DNA of 64,000 nucleotides from Luteolibacter sp. SL250 (GTDB lineage Bacteria; Verrucomicrobiota; Verrucomicrobiia; Verrucomicrobiales; Akkermansiaceae). Below are positions 35,446 through 44,082 of the stretch, piece after piece. A program made the translations under genes and the position numbers. The stretch is from contig NZ_CP113054.1 of assembly GCF_026625605.1 (NCBI RefSeq), positions 1,798,001 through 1,862,000 of the forward strand. Reading direction: 5' to 3'. The notes below the pieces were generated by a model that was not told the origin of the DNA, did not search any database, and saw only the letters and a program-made list of their open reading frames with translations. How positions within the stretch are numbered: position 1 is the stretch's first letter; each line of letters opens with the position of its first letter.

Positions 35446-36069
35446 ATGAAAACAACTCTGCTGCTTTGTGCAGTGGGATTTGCCTCGTTCGCGTTCAGCG
35501 GCAAGGCTGTGTCCCAAACCATCACCACCACCCTGGTTGAGATCAATCCGAACGTGCCGGTCAACGGTTCCTTGGATGGAAGCTACTTCCAGAACTACCC
35601 GTCCGGTACTCTGCTTTTCACCGACTTCCAGGCATTCTGCGTGGAACCGGCCCAAGGGCTCAGCTACGGCCAGACCGTTACCTTCGACCTCCAGGACCCG
35701 CAGGATCTTGTGAACTCCGTCGCCATCTCGAAGCTGGTCGGTGGTTTCCTTGCATCCGGTGGAACCGCTCTCGACGCCGCTGCGGTCCAATGGGCCATCT
35801 GGGAAGTCGTCGCGGAGCTTTCCCCGACCCGTTCGCTCGGCAACGGTAACGTGGTCCTTTCGCCCAGCAGCCCAACCAACCCGGATGGCGACGCTGTGGC
35901 GGCACTGGCGAACCAATACCTGGCGAACATCGACACCTTCGCTCCAGCGAACATCTACTATCTCACGCATCCGGACTATCAGAACGTCGTCACTTGGGCG
36001 ATTCCTGAGCCGGGCAGTGTCGCTCTTGCCGCACTCTCCGCGCTCGTGCTGTTCCGCCGCAGGCGCTGA
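35446..36069 (+). CDS. PEP-CTERM sorting-domain surface protein
   Basis: The 207-aa protein has a signal peptide (LLLCAVGFASFAFSGKAVSQ) and a C-terminal PEP-CTERM signal: IPEPGSVALAALSALVLFRRRR, which splits into Pro-Glu-Pro, a TM helix and a basic end. The middle is a beta-rich domain (LLFTDFQAFCVEPAQGLSYGQ, AAAVQWAIWEVVAE). Such proteins are sorted by exosortase (not in this window) and are usually linked to extracellular polymer. A second PEP-CTERM gene follows on the same strand. Confidence 0.88.
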   Translation: MKTTLLLCAVGFASFAFSGKAVSQTITTTLVEINPNVPVNGSLDGSYFQNYPSGTLLFTDFQAFCVEPAQGLSYGQTVTFDLQDPQDLVNSVAISKLVGGFLASGGTALDAAAVQWAIWEVVAELSPTRSLGNGNVVLSPSSPTNPDGDAVAALANQYLANIDTFAPANIYYLTHPDYQNVVTWAIPEPGSVALAALSALVLFRRRR

Positions 36070-36272
36070 ATGGCGGCGGAGCTTTCATGCGTCTCCTGAG
36101 CTTCCCTGCCGGATCAGCCGGCATGGAAGGGGATATTCAGGAAGGAATTCCGTCCGAGAGCTGGCAGGGAAATTTGAAAACAACGGTTACCCGTCGAGGC
36201 TTCCATAAGCATCGTCGGGTTTTCCATTTTCAGAACGTAGGTTGGTGCTGGGAAAGCCGGTTGCGGGCCATC

Positions 36273-36301
36273 TTGACAAACGGCGTTCCTTCGGGTGGTA
36301 T
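36273..36301 (+). promoter_or_regulatory. Possible sigma70-type promoter
   Basis: TTGACA (36273-36278), 17-bp spacing, TGGTAT (36296-36301), 51 bp before the ATG of the autotransporter-repeat PEP-CTERM gene. The -35 is perfect and the -10 is weak. Confidence 0.4.
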
Positions 36302-36352
36302 GTGGCAGATTAGTTTCTGTTTTTGACGGAAAAAGTCTAAAAACCCCCAGCC

Positions 36353-38122
36353 ATGAAAACCCGCCTTTTTCCGGCCTTCGTTGTCGCTTGCATTTCACTC
36401 CCAGGTTCGCTGAGCGCGATTCCGCTCTATTGGGATGGCAGTGCCGGTTCCGCTTTCAGCAATGCGGAAAACTGGTCCACGGATGCCGCCGGGAATGTGA
36501 ACCCGGATTCGTTGATCCCTGGTGCTTCAGATGTGGCGACGTTCAACGCGACGTCCCTGGTAACGGGCAGTTTGTCTCCGCAGATCGTTGATCTGGGCGG
36601 GAATATTTCGGTCTCCGGCCTCAATTACACCGGCCAATCCAACCGGCTTACCCTGCAGGGTGGAGGATCCAATGTGGTGCTTTCCATTGGTGCGGGCGGC
36701 ATCGTGGCTTCCGGTGCCACGAACACCACTGATCCTCCTACGAAGGTCTTCACGATCGGGAGCACCACGGCCAACCAGAATGTGGCCATCTCCCTCACAG
36801 CAGACCAGAGCTGGCTTTCCAATATCAGCGGAACGGGAACCAGTACCGATGGGATATTCGTTCGCAACGGTGTGAGTTTGGGAGTCGCCGGTGCCCATAC
36901 GCTGACTTTGGGAGGAAGTTCCACTTCCACCCCGTTGAACACCATCTCGGGTGTGATCAGCGACGGAGGTGCCGACCGGTCCCTCTCGATCAGCATGGCT
37001 CCCGGTGCATCCAACGGCAACAACCGCTGGACCCTTTCCGGAAACAACACCTACTCGGGCGCCACGACCGTCAGCCAAGGTGCGCTGACCATCGGCCATG
37101 TGAATGCACTGGGCTCCACTTCTTCCGGGACGGTGGTGCAGTCGGGTGCCGGTCTCTTTTTCCGTGGGGATGTGGGCACCATGGCGGCGGAGGCTCTCAC
37201 ACTGAGCGGCAACGGCCCGGACTCGAAAGGCGCGCTCCGTAATGTCAATGGGACCAACACCTGGACGGGAGCCATCACCCTCGCGTCCGGCACGGTTTCC
37301 ATCGGAGCCGATGCCGGCACCCTCACCCTGGCCTCCACGGCGAACATTTCGACCAATGTCGCCTCCACGACCCTCCAGTTTGTGACCACCAGCGCTACGG
37401 CCACCTCCGCTCTGACAGTGAATGGCAACATTTCCGGCGCGATCTCGGTCAACAAGGGGCCCGGCAGCAACAACTCCCCGAACGCCACGGTCACATTCGG
37501 AACCACCGCGAAGACCTATACCGGCAGCACCGCCGTCACCAGCGGCATCCTCGCTCTCAACACCGGTTTGACGAACACATCGGCGGTGACCGTGGCGGCA
37601 GGCGCCACGCTGCGGGGGAACAACGGATCCATCAACAATCTCGCGACCACGACCATCAATGGCAGGCTGGCACCCGGCGCGACGCTGCTGCCTGAAATCG
37701 GAAGCCTGACCATGGGCCGTCTTGATTTCGCAGCCACTTCCACTCTCGCGATTGACATCAATTCCTCCACCGCAACTTCGGATCTCATCACGCTGGATGG
37801 ACTCACGGGCAATCTCAACATCACGGAAGGGTCGATCCTGACGCTCAATGATCTCGGGGGAGCGTCCTTGGTCAATGGCGCGCTGATGTTCATCAAATAC
37901 AGCGGCGTCTGGAATGGCCAGCGGTTCACCTACGGCGGAAATCTGATCAATGACAATGACCAGATCACGTTGAACGGAAACCAGTTCCAGCTTGACTACG
38001 ATTTCGTGAACGGTGCCGACAAAGGCGTGGCGCTGGTCGTGGTGCCGGAACCGGCGGCCGCCGGGTTGGTGGCGTTCGGCGCTCTGGTACTGGGGCTGCG
38101 CAGGCGCAGGGCAGCCGCGTGA
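36353..38122 (+). CDS. PEP-CTERM protein with autotransporter-associated beta-strand repeats
   Basis: The 589-aa protein has a signal peptide (LFPAFVVACISLPGSLSA), then Thr/Asn/Gly-rich repeats such as NRWTLSGNNTYSGATTVSQGALTIG and TKTYTGSTAVTSGILALNTGL-like units. These are autotransporter-associated beta-strand repeats, expected to form a right-handed helix at the cell surface. The end is VPEPAAAGLVAFGALVLGLRRRR, the PEP-CTERM signal. No beta-barrel domain is present, so export depends on the exosortase route. A TTGACA promoter-like sequence precedes it. Confidence 0.9.
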   Translation: MKTRLFPAFVVACISLPGSLSAIPLYWDGSAGSAFSNAENWSTDAAGNVNPDSLIPGASDVATFNATSLVTGSLSPQIVDLGGNISVSGLNYTGQSNRLTLQGGGSNVVLSIGAGGIVASGATNTTDPPTKVFTIGSTTANQNVAISLTADQSWLSNISGTGTSTDGIFVRNGVSLGVAGAHTLTLGGSSTSTPLNTISGVISDGGADRSLSISMAPGASNGNNRWTLSGNNTYSGATTVSQGALTIGHVNALGSTSSGTVVQSGAGLFFRGDVGTMAAEALTLSGNGPDSKGALRNVNGTNTWTGAITLASGTVSIGADAGTLTLASTANISTNVASTTLQFVTTSATATSALTVNGNISGAISVNKGPGSNNSPNATVTFGTTAKTYTGSTAVTSGILALNTGLTNTSAVTVAAGATLRGNNGSINNLATTTINGRLAPGATLLPEIGSLTMGRLDFAATSTLAIDINSSTATSDLITLDGLTGNLNITEGSILTLNDLGGASLVNGALMFIKYSGVWNGQRFTYGGNLINDNDQITLNGNQFQLDYDFVNGADKGVALVVVPEPAAAGLVAFGALVLGLRRRRAAA

Positions 38123-38687
38123 GGATGAGGTCCGGATGTGGGGATGATTGCCCTCCCCCGGCGGGAGCGGAGCGGAGGGAAGGGAAGGACTCTTCTCCGG
38201 AAAGTCCGGGGAGGATGGCACAACGCCCCATGATCCCCCAAACTTCCTTCAGGCCCCTGAAATCGGACGTCATCCCCGTTCCCTTCGGGCTTGTCAGGCA
38301 GAGCCGCGTCGCACGGGATTTTTCGGAGAAAAGTCATTCCTTTCCGCGCGGTGCGCGGTGCTTCCGTAGGGTCATGGCTGCGCCATGACGGCTGGGCGGA
38401 GGGGGGCGACCATCCGATTCGCCCGTCCATCACCGGTGTCATCTCACACCGTCTTCCCAGATAATGTCATCTTACGGCGGACCGGCCTTTTGTTACCACG
38501 GATTGAAGGATTGAAACGGATTTCACGGATTCGGATTCTCCGCTTCATTCTTAATTCCACTTGGTGCAATGTCCCCTTCCGATCAGGGATGGGGAAATCC
38601 AACAAAGTGGAATTAATCTGCGGAACCCGCATGATCCGTTGTTCCCTCTGCCATCACGAAAAGTCAGACGATTTCTGAGACTTGGTA
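38123..38687. other. 565-bp non-coding region with degenerate repeats
   Basis: No credible gene seen. It contains two imperfect inverted arms of a GGAAAGGA...TTCTCCGGAAAG type (about 38179-38206 and 38315-38345), related to those at 55.2-55.45 kb. A stretch near 38495-38545 reads GGATTGAAGGATTG and ACGGATTTCACGGATTCGG, a type of degenerate tandem sequence. The convergent genes on either side account for the lack of promoters. Confidence 0.6.
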
Positions 38688-40025
38688 TCACTGTTTGCGA
38701 TTCTTCTTCTCCCAACTGCCGCGCCACCCGGTGGCGGTTTCCTTGAGCTTGGGATCGTTGATCTGGGAAAGCGCCCAGGCGGATTCCTCGGGGTTGTTGT
38801 GTTTCCAGAGCATTTGCTGGGAATATTCGGCGAGGGCGGTGTTGCGGCCCCAGGTGGAGGCCGGGACGGAATCCAGCCAGGCGCGCGCGCCCTGGGGATC
38901 GTTCATGGCATAGTAACTGACGGAGCGGTGGATGACCGCCGCGGCGTCCGGCATCTGCGGCAGATTGACCGCCCACGCGGCGAGGCTGGCCTGCTTCTCC
39001 GGCGTGGAGGCGTAGGTCCGGATGTGCTCGTTCACCTGCTGGACGACTTCCTTGTACTCGCCCGCCTTCACGATCATGGCGATGAGCTGGGGTGAATGTT
39101 CACCACCGGTTTCCGCGTGATGGGCCAGGGAGCGTAGCATGCGCCCGCGGTCCGCTTCCGGGAGCTTCGTGAGTTCCGCCTGGATGGTGTCGGCGGAGGA
39201 GTTGGCCAAGGATTTGCCGAACTCGTGCACGAGGATCGTGCGCTGGGCATCCGAAGTGGATTCCAGAAACTTCGAGCGGATTTCGTCCGTGGAACCACGC
39301 GCACCCAACTCCCTGATGGAGTCACGCACCATGTCCCGGAAGAGGTTATCCTGCGGCAGTTCGGTGAGCTTGTCATAGAACGCGCCGATCTTCGACGGAT
39401 CTTCCTTGATGGCGGCCAGCACCTGCGGGAAGAGGGAGCGGCGGGTGTGATACGGGATCTGCCGCAGATGGTTCGCCACCAGCAGGGGATTTTCCTTCAC
39501 CACGGACTGCGCCCACTTGCCCTTGGCGAGGGCCGCACCGAGGCCGAACCGGCCGGAGGTGATGATGTCCCAGGACTCCGTCGGACGCCTCGCGAATTCC
39601 TGGTCGAACGCCTGCAGCAGACCCTGGATGCCCATTCCCTGGTTGCGCCCGTCCCATGAGGTGTCGAACGCGGCGATGAGCGCACCTTCCAGGTCCACCT
39701 CAGCCCATTGGCGCAGAAGTTCCATCTGGAGGTAGAAGCGCTGCTGGGCCGGCAGGGATTGGTCGGCGATGGCGTCCCACGCCTTCTGGTATTCGCCGGC
39801 GCGGAACTTCTGCGGAGCGGCATGTCGTGCGGCCGTGGCGGCCTTCATTTCAGCGGACCCTCCATTTCCATGGCGGTGGCCGGGGCGGGTGGGCTTGCCG
39901 GATGGAACATCGGTGGCTGCGGTGCCCGAGTGGGCCTCCTGGCGGTGGAGCAGGGCGAAGGCGAGCAACAGCCCGAACACCGCCGCTCCGGCGTGGGTGA
40001 GTTTCGAGATGGAGGGTTTCATCAC
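38688..40025 (-). CDS. Membrane-anchored or secreted helical-repeat protein
   Basis: The 445-aa product has one N-terminal hydrophobic segment (ISKLTHAGAAVFGLLLAFAL), a His/Gly-rich linker, then an all-helical body with short repeating elements (EKQASLAAWAVNLPQ, DPQGARAWLDSVPASTWGRNT, NPEESAWALSQINDPKLKE). This style of helical repeat protein is common in Verrucomicrobia; function unknown. The start overlaps the stop of the upstream gene by 4 bp (ATGA), so the two are translationally coupled. It is the last gene of an apparent four-gene minus-strand operon. Confidence 0.8.
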   Translation of the reverse strand: MMKPSISKLTHAGAAVFGLLLAFALLHRQEAHSGTAATDVPSGKPTRPGHRHGNGGSAEMKAATAARHAAPQKFRAGEYQKAWDAIADQSLPAQQRFYLQMELLRQWAEVDLEGALIAAFDTSWDGRNQGMGIQGLLQAFDQEFARRPTESWDIITSGRFGLGAALAKGKWAQSVVKENPLLVANHLRQIPYHTRRSLFPQVLAAIKEDPSKIGAFYDKLTELPQDNLFRDMVRDSIRELGARGSTDEIRSKFLESTSDAQRTILVHEFGKSLANSSADTIQAELTKLPEADRGRMLRSLAHHAETGGEHSPQLIAMIVKAGEYKEVVQQVNEHIRTYASTPEKQASLAAWAVNLPQMPDAAAVIHRSVSYYAMNDPQGARAWLDSVPASTWGRNTALAEYSQQMLWKHNNPEESAWALSQINDPKLKETATGWRGSWEKKNRKQ

Positions 40026-41638
40026 CGGGTAGGAGGTGGGGCTTTGATGCGGTCGCGCATGGCGGGGTCCTTCACCCAGGAGTCCACCTCGGCATACATG
40101 GCTTTGTCGTTCGGGGTCACGCTGCGGAGGATGCCGATGGCGGCCATCTCACGGTCGATGCCCTCCGGCATGTTCTTCACCCATTCCACGTAGTCCCGGC
40201 TGTAGAGGGAGATGTTGCTCGCGCTGTGCCATACCCATGACTCGAAGCGCGCCTGGTGCAGCGTGGGATCGTTGTGGGGGATGGCCTGGAGGTAGTCGTA
40301 GAATTTCTGGGGATCGACATTGTAGAACATCCACTGCGTCGGTTTCAGGGCGACCTGCCACTTGTCCGGCTCAGGGGTGTGTGCTAGCGCCTGCATGGCG
40401 GCGGGTCCGTTTTCCTCCGCAAGTTCCTTGAATACCTGGAGGCGGATGGCGTCCGGGGATGCCTGCGCCAGTCCGGGGAGATCCGCCACCACGGCTTCAT
40501 AGACCTCCTCGAAGGTGACCTTCCCGTTGCGGAAAGCGAAGCGCCAGTCCTTCGAAGCCTTGTCGAGGGCCTTGGCGACGTCCCTGCCGCCGAGTTCCAG
40601 CGTGAGCTGCTCCGCATCCTTGCCGTCGGTGCGGTTCTTGGCCAGTGTCTCCGCCCGCACCTCGATGGGGATATGGGAACTGTTCTCCAGCAGTTGGCGG
40701 TACTCGGGGGAGTTGGTGAGCGCCTCGCGGAAGGCGGGGTCCATGTCCTCTGAGGCCATGTGTTTCATGAGCCACTCCGCGCCCTTCTGTCCGTTGCGCA
40801 TGGCCAGGTAGGCGAGGCCTGCGGGGGAATTGTTCTCCCTGGCGATGGCAAGGAGTTCATCCGCCTTGTCGAACGGCCAACTGGAGAATGCCTGGCCACG
40901 AATGCGGTTCCAATGTTCCGGTGGGAGGGTGTCCTTGAGGCTCCTCAGGATGGCGGGGTCTCCCTGGCTGGCGACATAGTTGGCGAAGACATAGGAAAAT
41001 TGGCCGGAGTTGCGCGGATCCCGTTCTTTCAGCCAGCCGGTGGCTGTTTCCAATCCCTTCTCATGGATGGCGGCGTAGAGAGCGGACCCCATATCAATGT
41101 GGAAGGAGCGGTTGCCATCGTAGAGATACTTGATGGCGGCCTCCGGGTCCTGGCGGAACCAGTGCAGGAGACGTGGCTGGAGTTCGGCCAGTTCCTTCGC
41201 CTCTTCCGGGGTGAAGGTGCGGCCCTGGGCACGGGAGTTCTGCTTTTCCAGCAGGGCGATGGCGGCTGCGGCGACGTCATCCGCCGGAGCCAGCGCGTCC
41301 GCGGACTTGGCCAGCCGTTCGTAGGAAGACTTCAGGTATTCCCCGTAGGTGAAGCTCTGCGTGTGGTTCGTTCTCTCCGCCGCCCGTTCGGCGAAAAGGT
41401 AGGGTGCCACGGCTTTCAGCACGTCCACTCCGCTGCGTGTCTGCGTGGAGCGGTCCCGGCGGTGGGAGGATCTGGTTGCGGATTTATTCTCGTCCTCCTT
41501 GCCCGGGCCTTCGTTGCCTGATCCATCCTGGTGGGTGGCGTGCCAGATGCCCAGGCCCAGACCGAGGCCCACCGCCAGACCGGCGACATGGGTGCAGACC
41601 GCACGGAGATATGGATTCCGGGTTTTCAAGGTTTGCAT
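40022..41638 (-). CDS. Membrane-anchored helical-repeat protein
   Basis: The 538-aa product has a TM or signal segment near the N-terminus (AVCTHVAGLAVGLGLGLGIW), a charged linker (GKEDENKSATRSSHRRDR) and a long helical body (YATGWLKERDPRNSGQFSYVFA-type, AGLAYLAMRNGQKGAEWLM, YVEWVKNMPEGIDREMAAIGIL). The repeat style resembles the downstream 445-aa protein, suggesting they are distant paralogs. It overlaps that gene by 4 bp and follows the small membrane protein gene by 71 bp. Function unknown. Confidence 0.8.
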   Translation of the reverse strand: MQTLKTRNPYLRAVCTHVAGLAVGLGLGLGIWHATHQDGSGNEGPGKEDENKSATRSSHRRDRSTQTRSGVDVLKAVAPYLFAERAAERTNHTQSFTYGEYLKSSYERLAKSADALAPADDVAAAAIALLEKQNSRAQGRTFTPEEAKELAELQPRLLHWFRQDPEAAIKYLYDGNRSFHIDMGSALYAAIHEKGLETATGWLKERDPRNSGQFSYVFANYVASQGDPAILRSLKDTLPPEHWNRIRGQAFSSWPFDKADELLAIARENNSPAGLAYLAMRNGQKGAEWLMKHMASEDMDPAFREALTNSPEYRQLLENSSHIPIEVRAETLAKNRTDGKDAEQLTLELGGRDVAKALDKASKDWRFAFRNGKVTFEEVYEAVVADLPGLAQASPDAIRLQVFKELAEENGPAAMQALAHTPEPDKWQVALKPTQWMFYNVDPQKFYDYLQAIPHNDPTLHQARFESWVWHSASNISLYSRDYVEWVKNMPEGIDREMAAIGILRSVTPNDKAMYAEVDSWVKDPAMRDRIKAPPPTR

Positions 41639-41709
41639 ACCCTGAATGATCCCGCGTCCGCGGCAATCAAAAAACGGAAGACATGTTCAGAGTCTTTCCT
41701 GGCCGGATG

Positions 41710-42159
41710 TCACTGTTGGATGAGGAGATTTGTCAGTTGATAGTGATAACTGAACGGATTCTCCGGAATGGACTTCCGCTTGTACCAGACCTGCACGTCG
41801 CTATCCTGCGGGAGTTCCTTGAGGATGGATTCATGCTCCGGACCGAACCGGATCAGGATACCCATCTTTCCCGGGCGGCTGACATGCATGCCGCCGGAAC
41901 TGCCGATGCCGGTGAAGGTTCCCTCTACCAACTCCGGTGCGCTCTGCCGGTATTCCCGCTCGATGAGGGGCCGGAAGAACGCGCTGAAGCGCCGGCCGTT
42001 TTCCTCATTGTAGTCCAGGTTCATGCCCATGATCCGCAGCACGGGGCGTTTGGTGGAGGCCACCCAGCCCATGGACGAAGTCTTGTAGGCCCAGAAGTAG
42101 CCGGCTCCGAGGAGACCTGCGACCAAAGCGACGATGATGAGAACACGAAGGGGCCTCAT
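41710..42159 (-). CDS. Small membrane-anchored protein
   Basis: The 149-aa product MRPLRVLIIVALVAGLLGAGYFWAYK begins with a TM anchor. A globular domain of about 115 residues follows (RRFSAFFRPLIEREYRQSAP, MGILIRFGPEHESILKELP, VQVWYKRKSIPENPFSYHYQL). Domain family not recognised. It starts 18 bp after the FHA gene's stop, so it is probably in the same operon. Confidence 0.7.
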   Translation of the reverse strand: MRPLRVLIIVALVAGLLGAGYFWAYKTSSMGWVASTKRPVLRIMGMNLDYNEENGRRFSAFFRPLIEREYRQSAPELVEGTFTGIGSSGGMHVSRPGKMGILIRFGPEHESILKELPQDSDVQVWYKRKSIPENPFSYHYQLTNLLIQQ

Positions 42160-42177
42160 TCAAAGGCAGGGGATCAA

Positions 42178-42924
42178 TCATTGTCCCGGAGCGGGAGCCG
42201 GACCACCGGGGAGTGGCAGCGGCTTGCCATCTCCCTGCTGGATGGGCGCGGGCATCGGCACCACCGGCGGTGGCATCGGCACCGGGGCAGGTGGCGGGGT
42301 GGGGGCGGCGGGAGCTTGTGCGGCTGCCGGAGCCACCACCTTGCCTTCCCGCTTCGCCTTGATGTGGTCGATGATGGAGCCGCCGGTTTCCTTCTGGTGG
42401 CGGATGCCCACACCGATGCCGAAGGCGACGGCGGCGAAAATGATGAGCAGGATGGCGGCGAGGAAGCCACCACCGCCGTCTTCCTCCACACGGATGACCT
42501 GGCGCTTGGGGATTGGGCGGGGTTTGACGGCTTGGGCCATCGGCTGGGTGGAGATCGGAGCGTCCGGGACGGGCACGTGGACGTAGCCGGGGTCGGCCGG
42601 GATCTCGCTGGCAAGGAATGCCTGCTCTTCATCCGTCAGGGAAAAGTCGAACGCCACATCCCCCAGGAAAACGGTGCTGCCGTGGAAAAGGGAAACATAC
42701 GGATAGCGCACGCCGTCCTGCTTCACGCCGTTGGTGGAGCCCAGGTCGTGCAGCTCATAACCGCCCAGGACCCGCCGCATCTCCGCGTGGTGGGTGGAAA
42801 CCGAGCCGCTGTCCACGACGATGTCATTTTCACTCCCGCGGCCGATCTGCACGACTTCCCGATCCAGTTGGAACCGATAGGGTTGCGGGTTGGCTTCGGC
42901 GACGGTGATGGTGACACGGGGCAT
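42178..42924 (-). CDS. FHA-domain membrane protein
   Basis: The 248-aa protein has an N-terminal FHA phosphothreonine-binding domain (residues 1-95: IGRGSENDIVVDSGSVSTHHAEM, LHDLGSTNGV, FLGDVAFDF). A linker, a TM segment (GGGFLAAILLIIFAAVAFGIG, about 152-172) and a Pro/Ala-rich C-terminal tail of about 60 residues (PPPAPVPMPPPVVPMPAP) follow. It would read phosphorylation signals at the membrane. No Ser/Thr kinase is in the window. It is the first gene of an operon with a small membrane protein and two helical-repeat proteins. Confidence 0.88.
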   Translation of the reverse strand: MPRVTITVAEANPQPYRFQLDREVVQIGRGSENDIVVDSGSVSTHHAEMRRVLGGYELHDLGSTNGVKQDGVRYPYVSLFHGSTVFLGDVAFDFSLTDEEQAFLASEIPADPGYVHVPVPDAPISTQPMAQAVKPRPIPKRQVIRVEEDGGGGFLAAILLIIFAAVAFGIGVGIRHQKETGGSIIDHIKAKREGKVVAPAAAQAPAAPTPPPAPVPMPPPVVPMPAPIQQGDGKPLPLPGGPAPAPGQ

Positions 42925-43054
42925 TTTGACTTTTACGTGAAGTTCTCACGGCTTCTAACGCGATCCGGGGGCGGAATGCACGGGAAATTTCTCGCCCTTT
43001 CCTGCGGGGAATTGATCTCTTGCCACACCCCCGTGCCTCTGCTCCATTTCCGTC

Positions 43055-43375
43055 ATGGCGAATCCCACCAACGTTCTTTCCAGCGGTATCGAGATCACCG
43101 GCTCCATCCGCTTCTCCAATGACATGATCATCGACGGCAAGATCGAAGGTGAGATTACCTCGGACAAGGGCCGCGTGACCATCGGGGAGAACGCCACCAT
43201 CAAGGGCGATGTCACCGCCGGCGAGGTGAAGGTCTATGGCAAGGTGGAAGGAAAGATCACCTCCCAGCGCTGCGAGCTGAAGGACAAGTCCCGCATCAAC
43301 GGCGACATCAAATCCAAGGTCTTCTCCATGGAGGAGGGCGCCTCCCTCTCCGGCCGCACCGAGATCGGGGGCTGA
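43055..43375 (+). CDS. Bactofilin
   Basis: The 106-aa product is almost entirely a right-handed beta-helix polymerisation domain: ITGSIRFSNDMIIDGKIEGEI, GRVTIGENATIKGDVTAGEV, VYGKVEGKITSQRCELKDKS. The short Gly/Val/Ile-rich repeats match bactofilin (DUF583). Bactofilins form cytoskeletal polymers that scaffold wall or stalk synthesis. An intrinsic terminator follows, so the gene is alone in its transcript. It is divergent from the FHA gene. Confidence 0.93.
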   Translation: MANPTNVLSSGIEITGSIRFSNDMIIDGKIEGEITSDKGRVTIGENATIKGDVTAGEVKVYGKVEGKITSQRCELKDKSRINGDIKSKVFSMEEGASLSGRTEIGG

Positions 43376-43408
43376 TCAGGGATTCCAGCACCATACGTTT
43401 TCCAGAAG

Positions 43409-43440
43409 CAGCGGCGGTCTCCGGACCTCCGCTGTTTTTT
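43409..43440 (+). terminator. Intrinsic terminator of the bactofilin gene
   Basis: A two-part stem (CAGCGG/CCGCTG enclosing GGTC/GACC around TCCG) is followed by TTTTTT, 34 nt after the stop. Confidence 0.85.
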
Positions 43441-43446
43441 CTTCAT

Positions 43447-43515
43447 GGAGCGCGGACTTCAGTCCGCTTTGGGGAATCCAGCCAGCGAAGCCAAGCGGAC
43501 TGAAGTCCGCGCTCC
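43447..43515. repeat. Family-C twin-hairpin element 1
   Basis: The left arm GGAGCGCGGACTTCAGTCCG (43447 onward, to 43469) and its inverse at 43493-43515 enclose a 23-bp spacer containing AGCCAGCGAAGCC. The head is GCGGACTTCAGTCCGC. The element at 45148-45214 has the same interior reversed and the same tail (CCCAGTT), but the head is GCGGAATTCATTCCGC. Confidence 0.85.
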
Positions 43516-43541
43516 CAGTTCCACCATCGGCTATCAAGAAA

Positions 43542-44018
43542 ATGCCCGGACGTTTCGATATCCTCGACATCGCGGTCCTCCACCAGCCCGGCAGCGGTTG
43601 GCCCGACAAGTCGGGCAGCCCGGAACGGTTCACGTTGGATTTCCTGGTGAATGGCAGATCCCTCCACCGGTTGCTGGGAGGGGACGAGCTGGGACTGGTC
43701 GGGCGGTTTGACTGTGACTATCCGGAACACAACGTTGATTCCGTGAAGGTATTCCTGCTGGAGGCTCCCGCTGACCACGAGGGGAAGTCCATCCTCTTCG
43801 GCTGCGGCATCTGCCTGGACCTGGGCTGCGGGGCCATCCTGGTGGAGATCACCCGGGAGGATGACGGCTGGCTGTGGTCCGGGTTCTCCTATGACAAGGG
43901 ATGGGCTGAATGGCCGCCGGACACCGCACGCTATGAGGAGGTCTATCCGTTTTTCTTTTCCGATGAGAACTATGCCGATGTGATGAAGAGGGCGGCTACC
44001 TTTGTGAGGCGCGAATGA
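43542..44018 (+). CDS. Hypothetical protein of an uncharacterised family
   Basis: The 158-aa soluble product begins MPGRFDILDIAVLHQPGSGW. It has a Cys-containing core (SILFGCGICLDLGCGAILVEIT) followed by a Trp-rich segment (DGWLWSGFSYDKGWAEWPPD) and YPFFFSDENYADVMKRA. The C-x2-C...C pattern with a following W-S-x-F recalls a family often labelled 'oxidoreductase' without evidence. Function unknown. Confidence 0.65.
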   Translation: MPGRFDILDIAVLHQPGSGWPDKSGSPERFTLDFLVNGRSLHRLLGGDELGLVGRFDCDYPEHNVDSVKVFLLEAPADHEGKSILFGCGICLDLGCGAILVEITREDDGWLWSGFSYDKGWAEWPPDTARYEEVYPFFFSDENYADVMKRAATFVRRE

Positions 44019-44082
44019 AGGCGCTGGGAGCGCTCCATCTTTCCCCTTTCTCATGCGGTGGGGCGGGGCCATCATCCGTGGC

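Noticed and set aside
38385-38678. A 97-codon plus-strand frame in the 38.1-38.7 kb gap
   Set aside because: It crosses a degenerate repeat stretch and its translation is Arg/Ile-rich without any domain.
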